Assembly: GCF_001885585.1 (NCBI RefSeq)
Contig: NZ_LSRP01000074.1
Coordinates: 124,001 to 188,000 of the forward strand
From: Pararhizobium antarcticum
Lineage (GTDB): Bacteria > Pseudomonadota > Alphaproteobacteria > Rhizobiales > Rhizobiaceae
Direction: 5' to 3'
DNA: 64,000 bases
Shown here one piece after another: positions 27,795-36,405 of the stretch (positions within the stretch are counted from its first letter, which is position 1; the number at the start of each line of letters is the position of its first letter). The notes below the pieces were generated by a model. The model searched no databases. It was not told the DNA's origin and saw nothing but the letters and a program-made list of their open reading frames with translations. Made by a program: the position numbers and the translations under genes.

Positions 27795-28817
27795 TTACTG
27801 GCCGACCCGGGCGTTCCACTCCGACAGCCAGCCATCGCGGTTGTCGAGCGCTATGGCGGAGGGAATAAGCTTCAGGCTCCTGGCTGTGTCCTCGCCATAG
27901 GTGATGTCGGCAGCGACCGCATCGGACACCTGCACATCCTTGTTGGCGGGGCTGTCGATCAGCTTTTCGGCGAGTTTGGTCTGGATTTCGGTCGACAGCC
28001 AGAAATCCATGAACTGCAGCGCCAGGTCGTGGTTTTTCGAGCCCTTGGTCAGAACCATGACGTTCATGCCGCCGGTCTGGCCTTCCTTCGGCGTCGCCCA
28101 GCCGAGCGGCAGGTCGAGCTTGGTGAATGGCGCCCAGGAGAAGCGGCCGATCGGTGCGGCCCAGATTTCCTCCTGCTGCATCAGCTGCACGAGTTGCGAG
28201 GACTTGACGTAGAATGTGACGATATCGTCCTTGGCGGCACCGACCGCCTCGATCGCGCCCTTGAGATCCGGCGTATCCTTGCCCAGCGCCTGGCCGAGCA
28301 TGTAGAGCGCCGGCGGCCCCTGGTTGGTGGTGACGTTCGGGAAGGCGACGTGACCGGCATATTCCGGCTTCAGCAGGTCGGCCCAGCTGTCGATCGTCAT
28401 CTTGTCGGTGCGGTAGACGATCGAGGTCGCATAGAAGGTATAGCCGACGCTCATGCCGTCGCCGTTCGGATCCTTGGCAATGTCGTAGAGCTTGTCGAAG
28501 CTTGTCAGCTTGCTCGTGTCGATCTTTTCAATCAGGCCGCTGCGCGCAGCCGACAGCGCATCGGCCATCGAGACAACCGCCATGTCGATAACAGGGCTTG
28601 CCTTGTTGGCCTCGATCTTTGCCAGCCGTTCGACGCTGTTGCCGGTCTCGACGACCAGCGTGCAGCCGCAGAGCGCTTCGAAGGGATCGTAGACGATCGC
28701 CTTGAAGTCGTCCTGCGCAAAGGCATAGACGGAAATGGTCAGGGTCTTGTCCTGCGCCTGGGCAAAGCCCGCTGTCAGCATCAGGGCCGTGGTGGAAATC
28801 AAGAGCATCTTGGTCAT
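27795..28817 (-). CDS. Periplasmic solute-binding protein of an ABC importer (PotD-like)
   Basis: 340 residues with an N-terminal signal peptide (hydrophobic residues 4-17, likely cleavage after AQA near residue 22). The mature protein has the two-lobed extracellular solute-binding fold of the PotD/Fbp class. ATG 28817 has GGAG seven bases upstream and overlaps the lacI-type stop by four bases. Cys residues in CGCTL (about 50-54) are unusual for the class. Ligand predicted, by context only, to be a purine nucleoside or base. Confidence 0.9.
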   Translation of the reverse strand: MTKMLLISTTALMLTAGFAQAQDKTLTISVYAFAQDDFKAIVYDPFEALCGCTLVVETGNSVERLAKIEANKASPVIDMAVVSMADALSAARSGLIEKIDTSKLTSFDKLYDIAKDPNGDGMSVGYTFYATSIVYRTDKMTIDSWADLLKPEYAGHVAFPNVTTNQGPPALYMLGQALGKDTPDLKGAIEAVGAAKDDIVTFYVKSSQLVQLMQQEEIWAAPIGRFSWAPFTKLDLPLGWATPKEGQTGGMNVMVLTKGSKNHDLALQFMDFWLSTEIQTKLAEKLIDSPANKDVQVSDAVAADITYGEDTARSLKLIPSAIALDNRDGWLSEWNARVGQ

Positions 28818-29878
28818 CTGCGTTCTCCTTCAGGCGGTGTTTCTGGTTCCGAATTGGAAACGGTGCCGGCCGAGGCCGCCATCCGGGCAGTGGTCTGGCG
28901 GATCACCAGTGTCATCGGCACGCTTGGGCGGTCGGCTGCCACCGCCGTTCCGGCTGCATCGGTTTCGATGACACGCACCAGCGCCTTGATGGCGATGTCG
29001 GCGATCGTCGCCATGTCCATGCGCAGCGTCGTCAGGCCCGGCGTAATCACCGACGACCAGACGAGATCGTCAAAGCCGGTGACACTGGCGGCCTCCGGCA
29101 CGGCGATGCCGGCGCGCTGCAGTTCGGTGAGCGCTCGCAGCGCCTGCAGGTCGGAAACGGCGCAGAAGGCGGTAAAGCCATCCGCCACCCTTTCGGCAAG
29201 CCCGAGCAGGCCGCCCTTGCCGAACTGCGCCTCATGTCTTTCGATCCACATCACCTCGGCATGGCCACCCTGCGGAAGCCGGGATTTCATGCCGCCGATG
29301 CGATCGTTCTGGACGTTGGAGGCGGCGTTGTTGCCGATCAGCAGGAACCTGCGATGCCCAAGCCCGGCCAGGTGCTCGACGACGGCCTGTCCGCCCTGCC
29401 AGTGATCGGCCGAAACCGTATTGCCCGGCGTCGACGGGCTGTCGATGACGGCGACCGGGCAGCCGATGTCGGTGATCCGCGTGCCGCGGCGCGGAACGAT
29501 GACGATGCCGTCGACGTCGCGCTCGACCAACCTGCTGATCGCGTCCGTCTGCATGGCAACGCTGCCGCGCGAATCGGCGATCAGCACGCCATATCCGGCG
29601 CTGCTGGCGGCAAATTCAATGGCCTGGGCGATCTGCGGAAACAGGGGATTGGCTATATCGGGCAGGACCAGTCCAAGCACGCCGGTGCGGCCGGTCCGCA
29701 ATGCCCGTCCCGTGAGGCTCGGCACATACCCGATCTCCGCCGCCGTCGCGCGGATCTTGTCGACAAGCTCTGCGGAGACGCGACCCTTGCCGGACAGCGC
29801 GTTTGACACCGTCGCTGCGGAGACGCCGAGCAGGGCGGCGATCTGGCTGAGGTTCGATCCCGAGCGGACAAAGGCCAT
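28814..29878 (-). CDS. LacI-family transcriptional regulator, first gene of the purine operon
   Basis: 354 residues from ATG 29878. N-terminal helix-turn-helix (SQIAALLGVSAATVSNALSG, about residues 10-29) with the hinge-helix region following, then the periplasmic-binding-protein-like effector domain beginning at GVLGLVLPDIANPLF. A TTG at 29893 is in frame but lies inside the operator. Position as the leading gene, directly downstream of the dyad at 29890-29915 and coupled by a four-base overlap to the binding-protein gene, indicates an autoregulated operon whose inducer is the imported nucleoside or a product. Confidence 0.92.
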   Translation of the reverse strand: MAFVRSGSNLSQIAALLGVSAATVSNALSGKGRVSAELVDKIRATAAEIGYVPSLTGRALRTGRTGVLGLVLPDIANPLFPQIAQAIEFAASSAGYGVLIADSRGSVAMQTDAISRLVERDVDGIVIVPRRGTRITDIGCPVAVIDSPSTPGNTVSADHWQGGQAVVEHLAGLGHRRFLLIGNNAASNVQNDRIGGMKSRLPQGGHAEVMWIERHEAQFGKGGLLGLAERVADGFTAFCAVSDLQALRALTELQRAGIAVPEAASVTGFDDLVWSSVITPGLTTLRMDMATIADIAIKALVRVIETDAAGTAVAADRPSVPMTLVIRQTTARMAASAGTVSNSEPETPPEGERR

Positions 29879-29889
29879 GAAATCCGACA

Positions 29890-29915
29890 CCAATGATTAA
29901 ACGATTAATCATTGG
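29890..29915. promoter_or_regulatory. LacI-type operator at the head of the purine operon
   Basis: Two perfect 11-base arms (29890-29900 and 29905-29915) flank ACGA, so 24 of 26 positions are symmetric about a central CG. The core TTAA-ACGA-TTAA has the central CG typical of LacI/PurR-family operators. It lies 12 bases upstream of the regulator ATG, where binding would block transcription of the whole operon. Confidence 0.8.
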
Positions 29916-30022
29916 TAGTACGACGCTGCGCCTTTGTCTATCGCCCTTTCGGTCAAAAACGGAAAAGACGGGTCCTGGTATCTGGACATCCGCGCCGGCA
30001 CGGCAGGCTGGCGAAGGAGGGA

Positions 30023-30973
30023 CTAGGCCGCAGCAGGGGTGCCGCCGAAGGCCTTGTCCTTGATCTCGCGAAACTTCTCGGAGGCGGAAGACAGTTTCGC
30101 ATCCCACTCCGCATTGGGCACCTGTCCCTCGATCACCTTGAAATAGACGCTCATCAGCGCGGCAATCGCGAAGGGTTCAAGCACGGCGGCCTTGAATGAC
30201 CAGGCAAAGACGATGGCGAGCACGAAGGCATAGCCGGCCCATTCGCCGGGGAAGACGTAGAGAATGGCCGCAGCCGGGGCGAGCGCCAGCACGAAGACGA
30301 TGATGGCGAGCAGATAGAGGAAGATCGACAGCCAGACGGCGTTGCGGATCATCGTCTTGCCGTTCTGGGCGTAGAGGACAAGGCCCTGCCGCGAGCTTTC
30401 CCAGGGGTTGCGGCTGTCGATGCGGATATTGTAGCCGAGGATGATCTCGTCGACATAGGTCAACGAAATGCGGATCACCGTGTTTGCAAATCGCGCAAGG
30501 GTATCCAGTCCCGGGATCGGCAGGAAGGCCGCAATGCCGCCGATCAGCCCGGTCGCCACCGAGATCACGCCCTTGATCAACTGGTCGAGCGCAAACAGCA
30601 CGTTCGTTTCGCCGAACCGCGCGGCCACGGTCTCGCGCCCATGGGTGATCTGGCTTTTGCCATCAGGCATCGGCTGGCCATCGATCAGCTTGACCATGAC
30701 GGCGATATGGGCGGCCTTGACCATGTAGAGCAGCCATTCCCGCACCCAGTAGATCGCACCGGCAACGAGGCCGAAGCCGAAAATGCCACCCCAGACGGTG
30801 AAGGATTCCGCATCATTGCTCCAGGCGCCGAGCCCGTATCCGATGCCCGCGCCGGTCCCGGTCGACAGGATGAAGGCGATGGTGATGCCGAAATAGATCG
30901 CCATGCGCATCAGGATGAAGGGCATTGTGCGCAGGAGTATGCCGATGGTCCTGCAGATTTCGAAATCCCACAT
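30023..30973 (-). CDS. Hypothetical multi-spanning membrane protein
   Basis: 316 residues from ATG 30973, which has a strong GGGAGG upstream. At least six hydrophobic segments are visible: roughly residues 15-45, 58-78, 135-160, 215-245 and 250-290, with a charged Lys/Glu-rich tail (SASEKFREIKDKAFGG). A hydrophilic segment with an Asn-Pro-Trp (RNPWESSRQGL, about 195-205) sits between the middle helices. I recognise no functional motif. An in-frame ATG at 31084 exists but would prepend an Arg/Cys-rich peptide without family character. No operon partners. Confidence 0.75.
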   Translation of the reverse strand: MWDFEICRTIGILLRTMPFILMRMAIYFGITIAFILSTGTGAGIGYGLGAWSNDAESFTVWGGIFGFGLVAGAIYWVREWLLYMVKAAHIAVMVKLIDGQPMPDGKSQITHGRETVAARFGETNVLFALDQLIKGVISVATGLIGGIAAFLPIPGLDTLARFANTVIRISLTYVDEIILGYNIRIDSRNPWESSRQGLVLYAQNGKTMIRNAVWLSIFLYLLAIIVFVLALAPAAAILYVFPGEWAGYAFVLAIVFAWSFKAAVLEPFAIAALMSVYFKVIEGQVPNAEWDAKLSSASEKFREIKDKAFGGTPAAA

Positions 30974-31180
30974 GCGCCATTTCCCTCCCCGGAGTGCCAT
31001 CCGAATGCCGGTTCGACCGTTGTCGTCGTGCCGAAATCCGATGCCGCATGCCGGCATGATAGGAAAGCGCCGGCATTTGTCCACAGGGGACGCGCGAGAC
31101 GCGGGATCTATTCACCGCCTCCACGCGTGTCCTTGCGAGACAGGCATGGCAATGGTCCGGCCATGGCTGGCGCGGGCTTT

Positions 31181-31227
31181 GGGGCAGGGCAGGGACAGGA
31201 CAGGCAGGACAGGGCAGGGACAAGGGG
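31181..31227 (+). repeat. G-rich GGCAGGACAG-type short repeat, possible G-quadruplex
   Basis: In the 295-base intergenic stretch 30974-31268, positions 31181-31227 contain tandem variations of GGGCA and GGACA with at least six runs of three or four G on the plus strand. No gene is visible in the rest of the stretch. It lies just downstream of cheW (minus strand) and upstream of the membrane protein gene. Confidence 0.6.
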
Positions 31228-31268
31228 CGTCGATTAAAGCCCTAGGCGTTCAAATACCCGGCGACCGG

Positions 31269-31748
31269 TCAGGCCGCCATATCCTCGATTTCCCGCGCCT
31301 GGAACATCCGGCTCAGATTGAGAAAGCAGATCATCCCGTGATCATGGGTGATGATGCCGTCGGCAATGCTCTTTTCATACGCCGACGTCACCTCCGGAAC
31401 CGGCTGGATCTGTTCGCCGCGCACCGTCAGAATGTCCGACACGCTGTCGACCAGAAGGCCGATCACCATGGAGTGGACTTCGGCCACCACGATGGCGCTG
31501 CGCTCGTTGGCCTGCGTGCGCGGCATGCCGAGTTTGGTGGCGAGATCGATGATCGGGATGACGGAGCCGCGCAGGTTCATCACGCCCAGGACATCATGCG
31601 GTGCGTGCGGGATTGGCGTTGCAGGTCCCCATCCGCGAATTTCGCGGATGGTTGTCGTCCGGACGCAGAATTCCTGATCATGCAGGCGGAACGCAATGAT
31701 CTCGAACGATGTATTCTCAAAACGCGGCTGTGTGTCGGCAAGGCTCAT
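31269..31748 (-). CDS. cheW: Chemotaxis coupling protein CheW
   Basis: CheW links receptors to the kinase CheA. 159 residues from ATG 31748, which shares one base with the stop of the upstream receptor gene (TGATG) and has GAGGAG five bases before it. The SH3-like double fold shows the usual motifs: FRLHDQEFCVRTTTIREI, VLGVMNLRGSVIPIIDL (about 58-74) and VIGLLVDSVSDILTV. The pair with the receptor forms a dedicated two-gene unit. Confidence 0.95.
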   Translation of the reverse strand: MSLADTQPRFENTSFEIIAFRLHDQEFCVRTTTIREIRGWGPATPIPHAPHDVLGVMNLRGSVIPIIDLATKLGMPRTQANERSAIVVAEVHSMVIGLLVDSVSDILTVRGEQIQPVPEVTSAYEKSIADGIITHDHGMICFLNLSRMFQAREIEDMAA

Positions 31749-33511
31749 CAGAACTCCTCCCATGTATCCTGCGACGGTGCCGTCGCGGCATTTCCAGAAA
31801 AGGCACGGCTGACCTGGCTGGCCATCTTGCGGGCCGGGGATGCGACAGGTCTTGAATCATGTCGTGCTTCGGCGATCCGTGGCGAGGGCGAATGGTTGCC
31901 GACCTTGAATTGTCCGATCAACTCGAAGAGCGATTCCGCTTCGCGGGCCAGCCCATGGCTGGCGGCGGTCGATTCCTCGACCATGGCCGCATTCTGCTGC
32001 GTGCCCTGGTCCATGGTGTTGACCGCCTTGTTGATCTCCTTCAGGCCGACGGCCTGTTCCTTTGCGCCTTCGACGATGGCGGCGACATTGGTGTTGATCT
32101 CCAGCACCTGGCCAACGATTTCTTCCAGCGCGACGCCGCTTTTCACCTGTTCGCTCGAGGTGTTGATCAGCGCCTTGATCTCTTTTGCCGCCTTGGCGGA
32201 GCGCTGTGCCAGTTCGCGCACTTCCTGGGCAACGACGGCAAAGCCCTTGCCCGCATCGCCCGCCCGTGCCGCCTCGACACCGGCATTCAGCGCCAGCAGG
32301 TTGGTCTGGAAGGCGATTTCGTCGATGACGCTGATGATATTGGAAATCTCGCGCGACGAATTTTCGATCTGCCCCATGGCTGATACGGCAGACTGGACGA
32401 TCACACCGGACTGTTCGGCGTTCTGCCGCGTCTTGCGGACGAGATTGCCTGCTTCTTCGGCGCGTCGGCTGGAATCGGAGACGGTCGTGGTGATCTGTTC
32501 GAGTGCCGCAGCGGTCTCCTCGATCGAGGCGGCCTGCTGCTCGGTGCGCCGGGCCAGTTCATCGGAGGCGGTGCGGATCTCCTTCGATCCTGCGGTAATC
32601 GCCTGTGCATTGGTGGCAACGGTGGTCATGGCCGACTGAAGCTTGCCGACCGCCGAATTGAAATCCTGCCGGATCTTTTCCAGCGCGGGAATGAACGGCC
32701 GCTCGATGCGGTGTTGCAGATCGCCGTCAGACAGACCCTGAAGCGACGTTGCCAGCTCCTCCACGGCCCGCACCCGTTCGGTGACGTCGGTCGCGAACTT
32801 GACGACCTTGATGACGTTTCCGTTCATGTCGAAGATCGGATTGTACGATGCCTGGATGAAGACCCGCTTGCCGCCCTTGCCGATCCGCAGGAATTCGTCG
32901 GCAATGAACTCGCCTTGCGAAAGCTTCTGCCAGAAGGACCGATAGTCTTCGGTTCGGACGAATGCCGGATCGCAGAATATCGAATGATGTTTGCCCTGGA
33001 TCTCCGCAAGCTGGTAGCCAAGCGCGGACAGGAAATTCTCGTTTGCGGTCAGAATTTCGCCCTTTGGCGTAAATTCGATCATCGCCTGTGCCCGCGACAG
33101 GGCGCTCAGCTTGCCAGCATCCTCGGCCGCCTTCAGCTTGCTCGCTGTTACGTCCGTCGCAAACTTGACGACCTTGTAGGGTTTCGACCCTCTGAAGATA
33201 GGATTGTAGGAGGCCTCGATCCAGATCTCCCTGCCGCCCTTGCCGATGCGCCTGTATTGCCGCTGGTCGAGCTCGCCCTTATTCAGTCTTTCCCAGAAGG
33301 CGCGATAATCCGGGCTCGCGGCATCCGCTGGATCGATGAACAGGCTGTGATGCTGCCCCTGGATTTCAGAGAGCTCGTATCCCATGGCGCGACAGAAATT
33401 CGCGTTCGCCGTCAGGATCTTGCCCTTCATGTCAAATTCGATGATTGCCTGCGACTTGTTCAGGGCGGCCTGAATAGCGCTGGAATCGGATGTTAGTGAA
33501 AAAATGCTCAT
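31748..33511 (-). CDS. Soluble PAS-PAS methyl-accepting chemotaxis protein
   Basis: 587 residues from ATG 33511 (AAGG seven bases upstream; a second ATG at 33523 contains that site). No membrane helix is present. Two PAS domains in tandem (about residues 10-115 and 130-240) are very similar to each other, each ending in YNPIF...KVVKFATDVT. A HAMP-like connector (about 240-300) and a signalling domain with hairpin tip EIAFQTNLLALNAGVEAARA (about 385-404) follow. The architecture matches BdlA/Aer2-like cytoplasmic receptors that sense redox state or a bound cofactor. Translationally coupled to cheW. Confidence 0.93.
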   Translation of the reverse strand: MSIFSLTSDSSAIQAALNKSQAIIEFDMKGKILTANANFCRAMGYELSEIQGQHHSLFIDPADAASPDYRAFWERLNKGELDQRQYRRIGKGGREIWIEASYNPIFRGSKPYKVVKFATDVTASKLKAAEDAGKLSALSRAQAMIEFTPKGEILTANENFLSALGYQLAEIQGKHHSIFCDPAFVRTEDYRSFWQKLSQGEFIADEFLRIGKGGKRVFIQASYNPIFDMNGNVIKVVKFATDVTERVRAVEELATSLQGLSDGDLQHRIERPFIPALEKIRQDFNSAVGKLQSAMTTVATNAQAITAGSKEIRTASDELARRTEQQAASIEETAAALEQITTTVSDSSRRAEEAGNLVRKTRQNAEQSGVIVQSAVSAMGQIENSSREISNIISVIDEIAFQTNLLALNAGVEAARAGDAGKGFAVVAQEVRELAQRSAKAAKEIKALINTSSEQVKSGVALEEIVGQVLEINTNVAAIVEGAKEQAVGLKEINKAVNTMDQGTQQNAAMVEESTAASHGLAREAESLFELIGQFKVGNHSPSPRIAEARHDSRPVASPARKMASQVSRAFSGNAATAPSQDTWEEF

Positions 33512-33956
33512 GAGCCTTCCCATCTGATTGCCGGGATATTAGGCGTCAACGGGTATCCGGACGCTTCGGGTTCGGCACAATGCCAAACAGACAATCCGGC
33601 CGCCTGATCGATGGTGAAAATCGGCGCGGATTTTCTCGAAAGCGGACTTCCAATCAGCTGAGCATGTGCTCCGAAGCCTTCGTCATGTCGGCAATGGCAT
33701 AACCATGCCCATCGGATACCCGAAAAATAGCAGGTTTCAGTTTAGAAAGTGTGAATGTATGAAGGGGTTGACGACGATTGTTCGCCTATCGATGCACGTG
33801 GCGTGTATGGCCATGTCGCCGCCATTCACCGTATTTTCGGCAGCGCTCTGATGGGGCGGGCGTGGCATGTGTTGCCGGTCAGTCATGCCAAGGCGGATAT
33901 GGAAATATCAACAAATTGAAACAGTTAGAGACAGGCGCCTGTAGTCTGCGCGCAGC
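33512..33956. other. Intergenic stretch without a convincing gene
   Basis: About 445 bases, less GC-rich than the neighbours. It holds the upstream region of the receptor gene and the 3' flank of ribB. A 12-base palindrome (33930-33941) and a plus-strand frame at 33666-33851 were seen, but neither has supporting features. I find no RNA gene. Confidence 0.5.
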
Positions 33957-35054
33957 CTACAGGATATCCGTCGAGGTGATTGCGATGCCGAAGCCCTCCA
34001 GCCCGACATAGTGGCGCTCGCGCGAGGCGATGAGCTTGATCGAGGCGATGCCGAGGTCTTTCAGGATCTGGGCGCCGAGACCGATTTCCAGCCATTCGCT
34101 TTCGCGCGCCTGCGCTTCGCCATGGCCTTCGCGCTCGTGTTTGGCGGGGCGGGCCGTCGTGGAAACGCCAACGCCGACCGAGCCCTCGCGCAGGTAGACG
34201 ATCACGCCGCGGCCCTGATCGGAAATGCGTTTCATGATCTGGTCGACCTGGCAGTCCTTGCCGAACACGTCGGCACCGACATTTTCCAGATGCAGCCGCA
34301 CCGGAATATCGACCCCGTCTCGGATATCGCCGAAGACGACGGCCAGATGCTGCATCGGATCCCAGGGCAGCGAATAGGCATGGCCCTTGGCCTTGCCATA
34401 GGGTGTTTCGATGTCGAAGCTGTTTTCCAGCTCGATCAATTTGTCCTTGCGCTGCCGGTAGGCGATGAGATCGGCAACGGAAACCTGCCTCAGGCCGTGC
34501 GTCTCGGCAAAACCGGCCACCTGCGGCCCGCGCATCACGGTGCCGTCGTCGTTGACCAGTTCGCAGATCACGCCGATCGGCGGCAGGCTGGCGAGCCGGC
34601 AGAGATCGACGGCGGCTTCGGTGTGGCCCGAACGCATCAGCACGCCGCCTTCGCGGGCAATCAGCGGAAAGATATGCCCGGGGCGGGTGAAGTCGGAAGC
34701 GCCGACATTCGGATTGGCAAGGTTGCGCACCGTCAGCGTCCGGTCTTCGGCAGAAATCCCCGTTGTGGTTCCATGCTTGAAATCGACGGTGACGGTAAAG
34801 GCGGTGGTGTGGGCGGAATCATTGTCCGCGACCATGGCATTGAGGTTGAGGCGTTTTGCCTCTTCCCTCGGCATCGGCGTGCAGACGATCCCGGACGTGT
34901 GGCGCACGATGAAGGCCATTTTTTCCGGGGTGCAATGCACGGCTGCGACGATCAGGTCGCCTTCGTTCTCGCGGCCGTCATCATCGGTGACAACGACGAT
35001 TTCGCCGGCTTCGAAAGCCCTGATGGCATCGGCAACGCGCTTCTGGTCGAACAT
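33957..35054 (-). CDS. ribB: 3,4-dihydroxy-2-butanone 4-phosphate synthase with degenerate GTP cyclohydrolase II half
   Basis: Makes 3,4-dihydroxy-2-butanone 4-phosphate from ribulose 5-phosphate for riboflavin synthesis. 365 residues. The N-terminal RibB domain (1-205) has the active-site motifs DDDGRENEGD and TRPGHIFPL with GHTEAAVDLCRLA. The C-terminal half (about 210-360) aligns with RibA, but the Cys-x-Cys zinc site is gone (only one cysteine in ADVFGKDCQVDQI). It therefore probably lacks cyclohydrolase activity, a state known for alphaproteobacterial RibBA-like proteins. It follows aroC by 33 bases. No FMN riboswitch upstream. Confidence 0.93.
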   Translation of the reverse strand: MFDQKRVADAIRAFEAGEIVVVTDDDGRENEGDLIVAAVHCTPEKMAFIVRHTSGIVCTPMPREEAKRLNLNAMVADNDSAHTTAFTVTVDFKHGTTTGISAEDRTLTVRNLANPNVGASDFTRPGHIFPLIAREGGVLMRSGHTEAAVDLCRLASLPPIGVICELVNDDGTVMRGPQVAGFAETHGLRQVSVADLIAYRQRKDKLIELENSFDIETPYGKAKGHAYSLPWDPMQHLAVVFGDIRDGVDIPVRLHLENVGADVFGKDCQVDQIMKRISDQGRGVIVYLREGSVGVGVSTTARPAKHEREGHGEAQARESEWLEIGLGAQILKDLGIASIKLIASRERHYVGLEGFGIAITSTDIL

Positions 35055-35087
35055 AAGGCTGTTTCCTCTGTTATTTCAGACGACCGG

Positions 35088-36185
35088 TCATTTCAGGCGA
35101 CCTGTCTGGCCGCGGTCGCGCAGATAATGGTCGGCAATGGTGCAGGCCAGCATGGCTTCGCCGATCGGCACGGCGCGGATGCCGACACAGGGATCGTGGC
35201 GGCCCTTGGTGCGCACGTCGACCTCCTGTCCGTCGCTGTCGATCGAGCGGCGCTCGGTGAGGATCGAGGAGGTCGGCTTGATGGCAAAGCGCGCCACGAC
35301 CGGCTGGCCGGTAGCGATGCCGCCCAGAATGCCGCCGGCATTGTTGGACAGAAAGATCGGATCGCCGGACGCGCTGACGCGCATCTCGTCGGCATTTTCC
35401 TCGCCGGTGATTTCCGCAGCTTCAAAGCCGTTGCCGATCTCGACGCCTTTGACGGCATTGATCGACATCAGGTTGGAGGCGATGTCCTGGTCGAGCTTGG
35501 CATAGATCGGCGCGCCGATGCCGGCCGGCACGCCGTCGGCAACCACTTCGACGACGGCACCGATGGACGAGCCCGCCTTGCGGATGCCGTCGAGATAGTC
35601 TTCCCAGATGGGCACCATTTTCGGGTCAGGGCAGAAGAACGGATTGTTGCCGACCTCGTTCCAGTCCCAGTTGTCGCGGTTGACCTTGTGCTTGCCGATC
35701 TGCACCAGCGCGCCGCGGACCAGAAGACCGGGCACCACCTTGCGCGCCAGACCGCCGGCAGCGACCCGGGCCGCAGTCTCGCGAGCCGACGATCGCCCGC
35801 CGCCGCGATAGTCGCGAATGCCGTATTTGACGTCATAGGTATAGTCGGCATGGCCGGGACGGTAGCGCTTGGAAATCTCCGAATAGTCCTTGGAGCGCTG
35901 GTCGGTGTTCTCGATCATCATCGAGATCGGCGTTCCCGTCGAAATCATCGTCTCGCCGTCGTCATCGAGCATGACGCCCGAGAGGATGCGAACCAGATCA
36001 TCTTCCCGCCGCTGCGTCACGAAACGCGACTGGCCGGGCTTGCGCTTGTCGAGCCAGGACTGAAGCTCGGCGAGCGTGAAGCGAATGCCGGGGGGGCAGC
36101 CATCGACGACGCAGCCAAGCGCGATCCCGTGGCTTTCGCCCCAGGTGGTGACGCGGAAGAGGTGACCGAAGGTGTTGTGCGACAT
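35088..36185 (-). CDS. aroC: Chorismate synthase
   Basis: Last step of the shikimate pathway (EPSP to chorismate, FMN-dependent). 365 residues from ATG 36185 ([20 protein letters not shown]). Family motifs are [18 protein letters not shown], the [19 protein letters not shown] region and the C-terminal [17 protein letters not shown]. An in-frame ATG at 36239 would add 18 atypical residues. It is 33 bases upstream of ribB on the same strand. Confidence 0.97.
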   Translation of the reverse strand: MSHNTFGHLFRVTTWGESHGIALGCVVDGCPPGIRFTLAELQSWLDKRKPGQSRFVTQRREDDLVRILSGVMLDDDGETMISTGTPISMMIENTDQRSKDYSEISKRYRPGHADYTYDVKYGIRDYRGGGRSSARETAARVAAGGLARKVVPGLLVRGALVQIGKHKVNRDNWDWNEVGNNPFFCPDPKMVPIWEDYLDGIRKAGSSIGAVVEVVADGVPAGIGAPIYAKLDQDIASNLMSINAVKGVEIGNGFEAAEITGEENADEMRVSASGDPIFLSNNAGGILGGIATGQPVVARFAIKPTSSILTERRSIDSDGQEVDVRTKGRHDPCVGIRAVPIGEAMLACTIADHYLRDRGQTGRLK

Positions 36186-36405
36186 GGCGAGCAGGACCGA
36201 CTGTTGAAACGCTGCGGGCAGATGGCGGCAAGCGGCCATCGCCTTCGGTCGTGACTACTAGAGCGTTTCGTCTCCGAACGGAAGCCATTCTGTTGGCGCA
36301 AACGGCCGTTTGAAGACGAACCGCTCCCGAGTGCGCGCGGTAAAAGTAAAATCGGTTTCGTTGCCACACCGCGTTAAACGGTCTGTGTCAGAGGCAGCCT
36401 GCTGC

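Noticed and set aside
31181-31227. G-rich repeats as a CRISPR-like array
   Set aside because: The units are 5-6 bases with no unique spacers and no cas genes nearby.
33666-33851. Short plus-strand frame in the gap before ribB (61 codons)
   Set aside because: Its second half looks vaguely like a signal peptide, but it stops at once, has no convincing ribosome site and no homology I recognise.
33863-33875. TGGCAT...TTGC resembling a sigma-54 promoter
   Set aside because: Only eight bases separate GG from GC instead of ten, so RNA polymerase-RpoN would not recognise it.
33930-33941. 12-base perfect palindrome ACAGGCGCCTGT
   Set aside because: Short GC-rich palindrome with no position or partner to suggest a regulator.
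34011-36254. Plus-strand open frame of 747 codons across ribB and aroC
   Set aside because: Antisense shadow of two essential, intact biosynthetic genes.
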